Positions 49,901 through 60,640 of a stretch of 64,000 nt of DNA are shown one piece after another; the first letter of the stretch is position 1; every line of letters begins with the position of its first letter. The notes under the pieces were generated by a model, which was not told where the DNA came from, did no database searches, and saw only the letters and a list, made by a program, of their open reading frames with translations. Origin of the DNA: Aulostomus chinensis (lineage: Eukaryota; Chordata; Actinopteri; Syngnathiformes; Aulostomidae); NCBI GenBank assembly GCA_037954235.1, contig JBBMOA010000016.1, forward strand, positions 21,606,383 through 21,670,382. The letters run 5' to 3'. Both the position numbers and the translations under genes were made by a program.

Positions 49901-50884
49901 CGCATTCTGTTTTTATTCCGAAAACCTCTCGGTCATCTTTACCGTGAGTGCTAGTATATACATGAACAACAAAATTGCGCGGGGACTAGTTTGAGTGTGT
50001 TTTCGGAAGTGGAGAGGCCGGCTTCATTGCAGTCACTTAGCATGTAACACTTAGCTATTCGCTCAACAATCACACTGTGGCTGACTATAACATGATGGGG
50101 GAAATATCAGGTTTCTAGATGTTTCTGCTTGAGGAACAACTGGTCTGACATTTAATTTGACTCTTGAAGGTCTTATTGGACTTGAAGACATGAGCGGAGT
50201 TGTCTGCAGAGACAGAGTATGAACAGACGTTGTTCTATGGCCCGATGTCGTGGGCAAGCCTTTCCTGGCGATACATATCGCCATGTGCTTATATTGTGAA
50301 TTTTTTTCGGCCTCATATTACCTCACACTCTTAATTAAAAGTCATTGAAACTAATGGGAAGATTTAGCTGCAATCATTTAACCAATAAAACGTGTCTGAT
50401 GAGAGAAATGGCATTCAAAACTCAACAAACATCAAGGTATTTGTTCGCTGCATACTCTTACGGACGCCGCAGACTAGCCCTCTACGGGCTTGGTTCAGCA
50501 ACAGTGCAAAGGCTTATAAAACAAGTACAACTCACAGTCATAGAGAGAGCTAACTGGCAGTCTTTAAGAGGGCATGGTTGGAAATGTAAGGCACTACAGT
50601 TGGAGCATCTCTGCATCCATCAGACCTACTGGTTCATGTGTGTGTGAATGAGGACAGAAGCCCCTCCATCACTGCCAGTTTCACCCCAAACTCCTCTTCA
50701 CCTCTAAATTAATAACTTGCATAATCAGGAGATCATTTCTGCAGATCGGTGATTTCCATGAAAGGATAGATGCGTGTGAAGTGAAAGCTCTACTCGCCTG
50801 CTTCTCAGGTAGAATTCAGGGGTAAGGACAGAGCATGGAGGAAGCTTCTAAGAAGGAGGAGGCGAGAAGGTTAGCGACGTGTGC
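46999..50884. other. intergenic / possible ttl 3' UTR, no gene recognised
   Basis: Contains a (TG)n tract at about 48759-48776, a fish-repeat-like stretch near 48195-48240 (AAGTCAGTTTTATTTG), and otherwise unassigned sequence. The part next to 50884 may be the 3' UTR of ttl, but no poly(A) signal can be chosen with confidence. Confidence 0.45.
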
Positions 50885-53800
50885 TTACAGTCGAGTGAAG
50901 GGGCCGACGTGAAGCGGCCCCCTCAGTTTGGGAGAGGAGCAGGAGTTGGTGGTGAAGATGGAGGACGGGGAGGAAGAGTAAGGAGAAGACGAAGCTGATG
51001 AGATGTCGCTGCCACTGTTGAGGGCAAAGACACTGGAGATGGCCACATCCACAATGCCTTGACAAAGCTCTGGGTAGAGTTTCCTGGAGGAGGGAGGAAG
51101 ACCATCATTAGTGCTGACGCATTCCATATCTGACAGTGGTCAAATGGCACTTTTGTGTTGGAAAACGTTCAAGTTTCCAGTTTGTGACTCAGCAGGAAAG
51201 AAATATTGGTTGACAGAGAGCAGGGAATATTTTCACACAAGATCCAAAACAATTTCAGATAACAGAATCTTTTGAATCAAAAATAGTTTCCCCTCACTGA
51301 ACAGAAGCCACAAATGGAGGAAGAGATGATAAGAGGAGACAGGGACGCTCACAGAGAGGGGAGCCGCGGTAGCCTCGCAGTTACCGGTTAGCTGAAGCAA
51401 CTGCACCGACCAAAATTAATTCTTCGTTATACCGAGGTCATGCGAGGCAACAGTGCAACTTTTCCATTACAAACTAAAATCAATAATTCCTATCGACCTT
51501 GATCTTGTAGTTAAAAAACAATTGACATATTTACTTGCAGTGAACCTGGCAGTGTTTGTGGATAAATACTGATGAACTGTACTTTAAAACTCAGATATTC
51601 ATATACATTTTTACCAATTAAATTTTGACTTTTCCACACCTTGGTGGAAAATTTTCCTGACCTTAAAATCTGTTAACACATGAAAATATGCTTAGAAATC
51701 CAGCATATAATTAACTAAAATGAATCATAATCTATTTAGTTTTATACCACATGAACATGTGATAAAGTGAATAAAGAATAACCTTTTGAGATTTTTCTGT
51801 TGATCATAACTGAACCATACACATTCCAATATTTGTAGGTATTTGTGAGGAAAACTGTCAAGAATCTTCAAAATTGTTTGACTTTAAAAAAAAATAATTC
51901 TAAAAATATTTCCAGACCTGTAAATGACCATTTTCAATTTCCATGACTTTCCCAAATTTTCCATGTCTGCATGAACCCTGAAACATGTTGACATGTGATG
52001 AAGGGGGTGTAGCAGGTCATCACCCTGCCTTCATGCGGTCCCGTGAACATGGCTGATGTATTTCAAAGGTTCCATGTCTTCTGCCTCCCTCCCTCTACAT
52101 CATGAGTGCTGGATCAAGGCAAGGGCAACGGATAATGTGGTCATTTTTACAATCATCATGGCCATTATCAGCTGCTACTGACTGTGCGCAGGCGGGAGCT
52201 CCGTTGATCTCGATGAGCCACACTTTGAAGCTCTCGTCCACCATGAAGTCAAAGCCAAAGAGCTGGAAGCTCTGGTAGGACAGGTGTTTGGTGCTGATTG
52301 CTGGCTCGATGCATGACAGACAGCTCCTGGAAAATCAGTTTGAACAACAATATCACGAAATGAACTAAATAAATCTGTCCTGTGTAATCAGATGATGTTC
52401 AATGTTAGTAATTGCTCGAAAGAACTATAGCATTATAGCACTGGACTCTGTAGTAATCTGCCAACATAAAATAGCTCAGGGGACCCTACTTGATGATCTG
52501 CTTGATCTGAGGTAATATGGCAGCCTCCAGGGTGACATTGTGAGTGTTGAGCAGGTACAGCCGGAACTCATCGAAGAACATCTCGTTGCCCTCCTCATAG
52601 CGGCCGTAGTTCTGGGAGTGCTCCTTCTGGATGCAGTGGTTGGTCAGATGACTGGTCATATCCTGCAGGTCAGAACTGTTGTAGGGCTCAGAGGAGGTCC
52701 GCAGCACGCCCTCACGGTATAAGTAGATGTTGTACTGGTGGTCTACGAGCACCCAGCTCCTGGTGACAACACATCATAAGATACACTTTACACAGCACAT
52801 GAGGACGGCTCAGTGAAAGAAATGGACACATTAAACATTAAAGACTTGCCTGATATCAAATTTCCGATGTCCTGGCTCCAGAAGTAGAGGTTTCTCCAGG
52901 TACTTCTGAATAACATGAACCTGTCCCTGATTGTCGATGTACTCCAGCAGCTGATTAGCATCGTGGGATATCAAAATCCCAGCACCTGTCGCAATTACAT
53001 GGAAGACTGTTGATGTAGGATCTACCACGTCCTCCACAGAAGAAATAATATGATACAGTAAAAGCAGATAGCAGATTTATCAAGGGAAATTGTAGTATAT
53101 AGCAGCAAACACAAGTACACAATCTTCAGTTCAATAAAGTAGTAAAATCTAGGAAAACGTTATAGGGAACATTTGTTTCAAAGGCTTGCTTGTGTTTTTA
53201 GTTTAGACAATCTAGTGAAGTGTCCCTTGTTTAAGGGGAAGGTCCTTGGGCAAGGCTAGTGTGACTTCCCCAAACCTCCCTGAAAATCGGACACTTTTAA
53301 TCTTGTGGTCAATTGATTCACAGTCAGACAGACACTTGCATTTATAGTAACAATGACGTTAGGTCCTTTAACCTTTAGCTCCAGCAGATGACTTGGCTAT
53401 CCACACCGTCCCCTCTCCACTTTCTTTCTTGGAGTGGTAGGAGGCCAAGAAAACTTCTCGCTCATCAGTCTTGGGATTGCACTTCAGATGGCTGATGCCG
53501 TTTGTGGCAGGAGCAACAGGAGTGTTGAGATTAGTGGGATAGATGATGTAGGACTCTGGGAACCAGTTTGTGGAGTCAGAGAGCTCTGGGCTGGTCTTTA
53601 TTAGCCTGATGACAAAGAACAATAATGGTTAGCTAATGCTGTCTCTTCTGAATAATTTACTTGAGGGAGGCGAGAGGAAAAAAAATATAGATTTCTCATT
53701 TAAGAAAGTAGACACACACTTGACCAAGGATGCCTTCCTGCAAAGCTTGTCTGCCCCTCTGTAGTAATTCACCAGCTGCACCAGTCCTGGTTCATGACCT

Positions 53801-54201
53801 GTTCAGTCCAAATGAAAACATTTCAACGTAAATAAATGCATAATTCCACCCTGTGCCCTAAATGCACCTTTAAATGAGGACCACTAGCAGGACAACCATC
53901 GTTCCCCTGATGCTGGAGTAAGCAGCCCTGCACAGTCACAGCAGCTGTCTCATCCTGAGTGGGTGGACACCAAATGTAGCGCATAAAGCTAAGTCATGAA
54001 TAGAGGAAGAAAAAAAAAAGCATGTAATTTACCAAGCCGTCCAAAGGGTAGCCTGTTCCGTTCACCGAGCATTAAGTTGAATCTGGGATTGTCTCTTTTC
54101 AGTCTCTTCCACTGTCCAGTTGAAAGGAGGATTTTGGAAACTTCTGCATAAACAGTGCTGTTGTCGTCACGGGTGACAAAAGTGTACATCGGGGCGTTCA
54201 T
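50885..54201 (-). CDS. ttl: tubulin--tyrosine ligase (TTL)
   Basis: Cytosolic ATP-grasp ligase that adds tyrosine to the C-terminus of detyrosinated alpha-tubulin. Coding exons: 54033-54201, 53720-53798, 53373-53605, 52850-52985, 52490-52759, 52183-52326, 50885-51083; phases join throughout, giving 409 residues. Visible motifs: RDNPRFNLMLGERNRLPFG near the N-terminus, VWIAKSSAGAKG (nucleotide binding), [29 protein letters not shown], and WLIEINGAPACAQ with the catalytic Glu/Asn. Mammalian TTL starts at the second Met (54189, MYTF, which would give 405 residues); the first Met has the better Kozak context (A at -3), so it is chosen here. The intron after 52850 uses a GC donor (AG|GCAAGT). The last exon adds a Ser-rich tail ending GPFTRL, longer than the ~377-residue human protein. 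Confidence 0.97.
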
Positions 54202-55036
54202 TGTACCACTTGAGAGGGGAAATTATCTCATCAAAAGAGTTTCGTACTTGTTATTTCTCTCTGGTTGGCACTTGAGCAGACGGAATGTGCAGGGTTACCT
54301 CCTCTGTCCATGCCATGATGATGAGTCAGTCATATCCAGCCCATACTTCCCAGTGTACTTCACATTCCAGTCAGAAGTGCCGGGTTTAATCAGGAAGCGT
54401 AGCTATACGGTCACAACACCGGAACACAACACGGGGAGAAAAGCTGTTTCTGAGCCGTCAAGGGTCCCCCGGTGGCCCCAGACACACAAGGGTGTGACTG
54501 ACTGCTGCTGCTGCCGGCTCCGAGGGCTGAGAGTCTCGTCTGGAGTGATAAATATCCCGCATCCGGTTTAGCTAACTGGGCGCGACCATTGTTAGCAGTT
54601 GTCCCCGTATCCCTATTTAATTATGCCTCTAGTTAATTATAAAAAATAATAATCTCACATTGGCTTGTCGGTTAGTTGTACAATATCAAAAACGTAATAT
54701 ATTTCCCCGACATCAGCGTGTGCTCCTATTATCTGTTAGTTACCACTGGCTAGCATATCTACAGCTCCACAGTTGTGGTCAGTGTAGTTCTGGCATGCGT
54801 TGTCATCTCGTGTTTCTTATGATATGAAATGACATATCATTCAAAATCAAGTCAGTATTACTTGTGTGACATTCATCGATATTATTCGTGTATACAAAAC
54901 TACGATTTTTTTTCCAAAATTGAGTGCGGAATTCTTATTGAGCAGCATATGTACTACAAGACCCAGAATGCAAAGGGGCAGCTCGTCCTTTGAACATTTT
55001 TATGCTTTAACTCTCGTTGAAGCCACTGGATGGCGT
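54202..55036. promoter_or_regulatory. ttl upstream region, promoter not resolved
   Basis: Lies upstream of ttl. There is no TATA box in a convincing position and no other gene. An open frame at 54155-54571 (plus) overlaps ttl exon 1 and has no family resemblance. Confidence 0.35.
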
Positions 55037-55039
55037 CCC

Positions 55040-55075
55040 TCTCCATATCTATCTATCTATCTATCTATCTGTCTC

Positions 55076-55111
<36 letters not shown>

Positions 55112-55191
55112 GATATAGATATAGATATATCTGTATACAGATGTATATAGATAGATAAATAAAGACAGCCATACATACATACATATTATAC

Positions 55192-55252
<61 letters not shown>
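55040..55252. repeat. compound microsatellite (ATCT)n-(AT)n-(GA)n
   Basis: CTAT/ATCT repeats at about 55045-55112, GATATA units near 55112-55130, TA repeats near 55192-55212 and GA repeats at about 55214-55249. Likely highly polymorphic in length. Confidence 0.9.
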
Positions 55253-55660
55253 TCGAGGATGTTAACTTGTACAACGTATTGTCCCGGTCGTCTGATTATC
55301 CTGAGGAATGAATTAAGTGCTCCGAAACTGTGACAAATTGCGTCTCAAATATATTCATTCATATATGAGGTCCGCTGTGGTCGCGATAATTTAATCTTCA
55401 TCAAACGCGTTACTCATTAAATAATCCTTTCTTTAGTCTATTAGGTGTTGTCTTTTTTACCTCGTTCCCCCTGCCGGTTGCTAAGATTACAGGATTCATT
55501 GCTTTAATGTTGGCCGTGGAGCTGCCCTATTGTTGACACTCGCATTGTTATATCATTTGTATAAAGCATAACATATTTCGAGACATTTTCATGATGGTGA
55601 GCATCAGTTGAACGTCACAAATCTGCAACAAGGTGAATTGTAGCCTATTGTTTTGCAACT
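55253..55660. repeat. diverged duplicate of the fignl1 upstream spacer
   Basis: About 55010-55500 shows patchy similarity to 60190-60600: both have GAAGCCAC..GATGGCGTCCCTC, then a TGTTAA(A)CTTGTGCAAC-like stretch, then GCTCC.AAACTGTGA. Divergence is high, so this may be an old repeat rather than a local duplication. Confidence 0.45.
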
Positions 55661-55664
55661 CTTT

Positions 55665-55858
55665 TAGCTCCAAATTCGGTGACTGAGAGAAGAACCAGCC
55701 GGTGCAAATTCTTTAGTTGATGGATTGATAGTAGTTGCTGCTCGCCTCCAGCAGGAGGCAGTGGAGGGAAAAAAAAAGCTGTTGTTAGTGACAGTTTAAA
55801 TGCAGGGGAGACGAAATCTGAAAAGCTGTTGTGGCGTGTAAGAGACGTGACGTGAGAG
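55665..55858 (-). repeat. 7SL 3'-flank module F
   Basis: Matches 58690-58885 and, inverted, about 57905-58130 (markers: CTTTTAGCTCCAA, CTCCAGCAGGAGGCAGTGGAGG, AGAGACGTGACGT). It is the conserved downstream flank of the 7SL genes. Here about 950 bp, including segment X, separates it from the 7SL gene at 56873. Confidence 0.75.
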
Positions 55859-56016
55859 AGAGAACATTGAGCGTTTGTTTTTACTTTTGTAAAGTTACAA
55901 AAATGTTATATTTCCTGATATTAATATTGATTGTGATATTGGTATTAGTGTGTTGTTCTTAAATTAATCTATACCAAATTTTATTACCGAATGTGGCTTT
56001 TAATGGAATCTAAATT

Positions 56017-56747
56017 GTTTGTCATTTCATGTTGGAATATGCAGAGTCTGACATCCTCTGTTTTTACTGTAAAAGGAGGATCCAAGTCTTCACCAGAGAG
56101 ATAGGAGACGCAGATGTGTTCATGCTGCACCGGTTGTCCCTGAGGCTCCAGAGAAATTATATTCCCAACCACCAAACAAGTAACAGAAGGCAGAGATTCA
56201 GGAGGAATGCCGATGTGGTAAAAGGCAAACATCATCGGGACACTAAACCATACTCATACTACTAATGCTATAATAGGTGGACGAACAGTAGCAAGCAGGA
56301 CTACCAGAAAGCAACCACCCATCAGTCAACTCATTCACAACTAGACTGTTGTATTTCGACCAGATGTTCCCACAGTAACACTGGCCTGAATCCGGCTGTA
56401 CAAACTCTAATAAACAGATCTGACAAGGCTGCAGATTCATCCCAGCCGAGAAGCTCTCAGTGTCACAAGCCTGCGCAGTTGTACAGTGACAAGTGGTTTG
56501 ACACTGACAGCAAACACCTGAGAAAAACACTCAGAAGTTTATCAAAGCAAAACCACCAGCGACCTGAAAACCTTCAACTCCGCCTCCTGCGAATGACGGA
56601 AAATGTAAAGGAGAACACAGCAGAGTCAGAGAGCAGCGGAGGAGAAGTCAACCGGGTATGGTTGAGGAGTCCATTGACTCACATCATTGAGGGAAGATGG
56701 CTTCTTTTTGCTGACCACTTAAAGATGAACTGGCCATATAAAATGGT
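56017..56747 (+). repeat. segment X, direct copy
   Basis: Inverted duplicate of 21211-21941. It lies in a ~950-bp block (about 55859-56812) that looks inserted into the 7SL 3' flank, since AGAGACGTGACGT occurs at both edges. It contains plus-strand frames of 78 and 97 codons with no family I recognise and no intact terminal repeats. Confidence 0.7.
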
Positions 56748-56872
56748 GAAACATGCAAAAAAGACACTTTGACATGACTTTCCCAGGCATGAATCGCTCA
56801 GGTGACGTTTTAGAGACGTGACGTTAACGGCGTGTGTGTCGTCACACGTGTCTGTAGTGAGTAGAGAGCAGT

Positions 56873-57171
56873 AAAAGACCGGGTCCCGCTGTGTTACTCA
56901 GGCTGCACTGGAGCGTCTATTCTCAGGCGCGATCCCACTACGAAGCGGCACGGGGGCTTTGACCTGCTCCGTTACCGGTCTGGGCCGGTGCACCCCTCCT
57001 TAGACGACCTGGTGGCCCCGAGCTCCCCCAGGAGCACCATATCGATACCGAATTTAGCGAGGACGCCCGATCGACATAGTCCGCTGCAGCTCAGAGCTCC
57101 TGAGCTCAAACGATCCTCCGGCCTCAGCCTCCCGGTAGCAGGGATTACAGGCGCGCGCCACCGCACCCGGC
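56873..57171 (-). ncRNA. rn7sl: 7SL (SRP) RNA gene
   Basis: 299 nt from GCCGGGTGCGGTGGCGCG (57171) to TTTT (56876-56873), the same length as human 7SL. Alu-domain and S-domain sequences are complete, including the helix 6 GGAG loop. RNA polymerase III type: A-box-like GGTGGCGCG near the 5' end and a T-run terminator. The helix 8 loop is GGTA instead of GNAR and the partner strand reads AAAGC, so this may be a decaying copy. Transcribed divergently from the gene at 57568, with a 396-bp spacer between the two starts. Confidence 0.9.
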
Positions 57172-57567
57172 GAGGAGACCCTGGATTGATGGAGGTTTTG
57201 GTTCTGACAAGAGTGAAGGTCTCCAAGAACACCGAATGAAACTAAATCGGTGTCATGAAGGTACAAGATGAGAGTCTTTGAGAGTAAATGTTGAATCTGT
57301 CTCAGTTTATTAATCTCATCCTCTTGCAGCAGATTACTGACAATCAGCTGATGACGTTAATTTCAGACACTCCAACTGGAGAGGAGCAGTTATCTGTCCT
57401 GTAAACTGATCCAATTATTCAGGAGTGTCAAAGTGCGATTAGATGATGAAAAAAAAAAAACTTTTAATGAATTTGTTGTTGGAGGGTCCCTGCATTAAAA
57501 GATGTTGCTTTACATTTATTGTTCATCCTCGTCAAAGCCAAAATCTCCATCAATCCAGGGTCTCCTC
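57172..57567. promoter_or_regulatory. shared spacer between divergent 7SL genes
   Basis: 396 bp between two 7SL 5' ends. The first ~30 bp beside each start are the same in inverted orientation (GAGGAGACCCTGGATTGATG). A CRE-like TGACGTTA lies near the middle (about 57353-57360); vertebrate 7SL genes are known to use an upstream ATF/CRE site, although closer to the start. An equivalent spacer occurs at 20746-21139. Confidence 0.5.
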
Positions 57568-57866
57568 GCCGGGTGCGGTGGCGCGCGCCTGTAATCCCAG
57601 CTACCGGGAGGCTGAGGCCGGAGGATCGTTTGAGCTCAGGAGCTCTGAGCTGCAGTGGACTATGTCGATCGGGCGTCCTCGCTAAGTTCGGTATCGATAT
57701 GGTGCTCCTGGGGGAGCTCGGGTCTACCAGGTCGTCTAAGGAGGGGTGCACCGGCCCAGACCGGTAACGGAGCAGGTCAAAACCTCCGTGCCGCTCCGTA
57801 GTGGGATCGCGCCTGAGAATAGACGCTGCAGTGCAACCTGAGTAACACAGCGGGACCCGGTCTTTT
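57568..57866 (+). ncRNA. rn7sl: 7SL (SRP) RNA gene
   Basis: 299 nt, GCCGGGTGCGGTGGCGCG to CTTTT, head to head with 56873-57171. Alu and S domains are complete. Differences from its sisters: TCTACC where helix 6 should read ACCACC, weakening that pairing, and GGTA in the helix 8 loop; it keeps AAAAC. The inverted F flank follows to about 58130. It is not an Alu-like SINE, because the S domain is present and no A-rich tail follows. Confidence 0.9.
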
Positions 57867-58938
57867 ACTGCTCTCTACTTACCACAGACACGTGTGACGA
57901 CACACGCCGTCAACGTTTCATCTCGTAAACGTCACAACTGCTTCTGACAGTTCATCTTCCCTGCACTTAAACTCTCAGTAACCACAGCTGCTAGTTTATC
58001 CTCCACTGCCTCCTCCTGGAGGAGAGCAGCAACTACGATCAATCCACCAAGCGATGAAACTGCACCAGCTGGTCTGTCTCTCGATCACTGTATTTGGAGC
58101 TGAAAGAGCTGCGCTACAAAAACCTTCACTTTCCTCTGTGTTTTATCGTTGTTATCAATAAACATATTTCCACAGTAATTAGCAGTAATTAGTGCAGAAG
58201 AACATGATTGATGCAGTTTTGAAAAGACGACAGACTGTGACTGAGGCTCACAGGAGGTTTGAAATGTTGCAAAGTTTTTCGTCAATTAAAAGATGAGCCC
58301 ATGTCAGGATTTGGGGCATCACTAACAGTCTGAAAGCCAGTTGTGGTCCAGTATCCAGCATACATGAGTAGGATGGAGGAACTTGACGCACCAGGTCACC
58401 AACCCTGAAAATGCTCTTTATTGGAACGTAGGAGATAACTTGAGTCCAGAAGTGCAGCTTTTTGAATGACCTTTACTCAGCATTGATATAATCTAGATTA
58501 TCAATTTATTTATTTGTTTATTTGATGAAGGAGACAGAGTAGGTTGCATTTTAATAATTTTAACTTAATTGCAGAATTTCTTATTTCTTTCTACATGAGT
58601 GGGAGTAATTTTAATTGTCTGGTGTTCTGTCATTGTGTGTCTTTATTTGTTAGATTTTTTTAAGGAAAGTGGAAAGTGAAGGTTTTTGTAGCGCAGCTCT
58701 TTTAGCTCCAAGTTCAGTGATAGAGAGACAGACCAGCTGGTGCAGTTTCATCTTGGTGGGTTGATCGTAGTTGCTGCTCTCCTCCAGCAGGAGGCAGTGG
58801 AGGATAAACTAACAGCTGTAGTTACTGAGAGTTTCAGTGCAGGGAAGAGGAACTGTCAGAAGCAGTTGTGACGTTTCAGAGACGTGACGTTGACGGCGTG
58901 TGTGTCGTCACACGTGTTTGTAGTGAGTAGAGAGCAGT
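57867..58938. repeat. 7SL 3' flanks (module F, inverted then direct) with unassigned centre
   Basis: About 57867-58130 is the inverted F flank of the gene at 57568, and about 58680-58938 is the direct F flank of the gene at 58939, so the two genes converge tail to tail. The centre (58131-58679) has nothing I recognise. Confidence 0.7.
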
Positions 58939-59237
58939 AAAAGACCGGGTCCCGCTGTGTTGCTCAGGCTGCACTGCAGCGTCTATTCTCAGGCGCGATC
59001 CCACTCCGGAGCGGCACGGGGGTTTTGACCTGCTCCGTTTCCGGTCTGGGCCGGTGCACCCCTCCTTAGACGACCTGGTGGTCCCGAGCTCCCCCAGGAG
59101 CACCATATCGATACCGAACTTAGCAAGGACGCCCGATCAACATAGTCCACTGCAGCTCAGAGCTCCTGAGCTCAAACGATCCTCCGGCCTCAGCCTCCCG
59201 GTAGCTGGGATTACAGGCGCGCGCCAGCGCACCCGGC
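58939..59237 (-). ncRNA. rn7sl: 7SL (SRP) RNA gene, best candidate for a functional copy
   Basis: 299 nt from 59237 to the TTTT terminator at 58942-58939. It is the only copy in the window keeping the GGAA (GNAR) helix 8 tetraloop with GGAGCAGGTCAAAAC, the region bound by SRP19 and SRP54. Helix 6 (GGAG loop closed by GGTG..ACCACC) is also intact. One change, G to C at nucleotide 11 (GCGCTGG), lies in the 5' Alu domain. As part of SRP the RNA scaffolds co-translational targeting to the endoplasmic reticulum. A decayed plus-strand 7SL remnant (59505-59566) sits upstream, repeating the head-to-head layout. Confidence 0.92.
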
Positions 59238-59504
59238 GAGGAGACCCTGGATTGATGGAGATTTTGCTTCTGATAAGAGTGAAGGTCTCCAAGAACACCG
59301 AATGAATTTAAATGGGTGTCATGAAGGTACAAGATGAGAGTCTTTGAGAGTAAATGTTGAATCTGTCTCAGTTTATTAATCTCATCCTCTTGCAGCAGAT
59401 TACTGACAATCAGCTGATGACGTTAATTTCAGACACTCAATCTACTACTCCTTTATCGTTCAGCCTTTTTATAACCAAAACCTCCATCAATTCAGTGCCT
59501 CGTC

Positions 59505-59566
59505 ACCGGGTGCTCAGGACCTCTGTGCTGCAACAGACTGTGGCGATCGGGTGTCCTCACTCAGTT
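59505..59566 (+). pseudogene. degenerate 7SL remnant
   Basis: ACCGGGTG, then a jump to sequence matching about nt 65-120 of 7SL (CTCAGGACCTCTGTGCTGCA, GGCGATCGGGTGTCCTCACT). The preceding bases keep the 7SL upstream signature CCTCCATCAATTCAG. It is the third case of a plus-strand 7SL opposite a minus-strand one. Confidence 0.8.
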
Positions 59567-60640
59567 CTTCTGAGTTTTATCATTCTCATAAATAAAATAC
59601 TGCCACAGTATGATCAGACATTAACATTAGGGTCATAAAAACTCCCCCTCGTCATGTAAAAAGGGAATAGAAATATACAATTTTAATCAAGAAGAACATG
59701 TAACAAAGAAGATTTTTGCATTTTACTCAAAAAGAAATACAATTTATAACACGAGCAATTCAGGGGTCTTCAGTCAAAGTTTCAGGAGAGGCAGGGAGAG
59801 AGCAGGTTTTTGTCTTGACGCCACTTGGGGGGGGGGGGGCATTTTTGTCTCAGAGTTCGACTCACGTAGTTCTTAAAGATGACAAAAAATGACAAACAGA
59901 AATCAACACGCTGTCCGGGATATCTTATGGTGTTTGTTTCTGCTGATATCATTGTTGCTTTTCCAGCAAAAGTAAAGTTTCAGGGTAAAGACGTTTGTAT
60001 TCACGCCAGTCCGTCGCAGGGCCATCAGGAGCAATTAGGGGTTCAGTATTTTGCTCAAGGATACCTCGACAGGGGGAAGTGAGGATCGCACCGGCAACGC
60101 TTCGGGTTGTACAGTTCAGATTTCGCAGTAAATGTACCACAAGCCCCACAATGGTTAAAACCCCTCTTCGTCCTTCAGATGTTTTAACGCGTTGAAGCCA
60201 CACGATGGCGTCCCTCACCAAACATTGTGTGGTGTTCCAATTAAATTCCGACACAAAAAATGTCATGAAAGAGGTTTGCTGTCTTGATCAGATTGTTTGG
60301 TTCGGTAGATTGATTCAATGTCAAGTAAAATAATAATCGTAACAAACTTTTTGTCGAAGTGTTAAACTTGTGCAACAATATGTTGCTAGATAGTACCCGA
60401 ACGCCTGTGTACCCTGGGTGTTAAATGAAGCGCTCCCAAACTGTGAGCAGTTGTGGGTCTCGTTCGAATATTGTCAATGATATATTTACGTCCACTGTTG
60501 TTCTGCATAGACGCCATGATTTCATATCGATCATTTTTTTTTGTCGACTCAGCAGCACTTATCAAGTTTAGCACCTGTTGGTTTTCTGTACCTTTTTTTT
60601 TTTTTTTAATAGAAAAGTTGTACTCTAGAATGCTTTTTTT
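59567..60640. other. spacer with a G tract and a possible interspersed repeat
   Basis: A run of about 14 G at 59827-59840. Bases 60000-60155 (CAATTAGGGGTTCAGTATTTT, GGGGAAGTGAGGATCGCACC) resemble a widespread fish repeat, with low confidence. Bases 60190-60600 are the region weakly similar to 55010-55500. Poly-T tracts lie near 60532-60540, 60592-60608 and 60635-60643. Confidence 0.45.

Noticed and set aside
54155..54571. 138-codon plus-strand frame upstream of ttl
   Set aside because: It overlaps ttl exon 1 in antisense and shows no domain or conserved motif.
57568..57866. Primate Alu element or human contamination, because of CTGTAATCCCAGCTAC
   Set aside because: The copies contain the S domain that Alu lacks, are exactly 299 nt, end in T runs without an A tail, differ from human 7SL at many sites, and lie in fish flanks.
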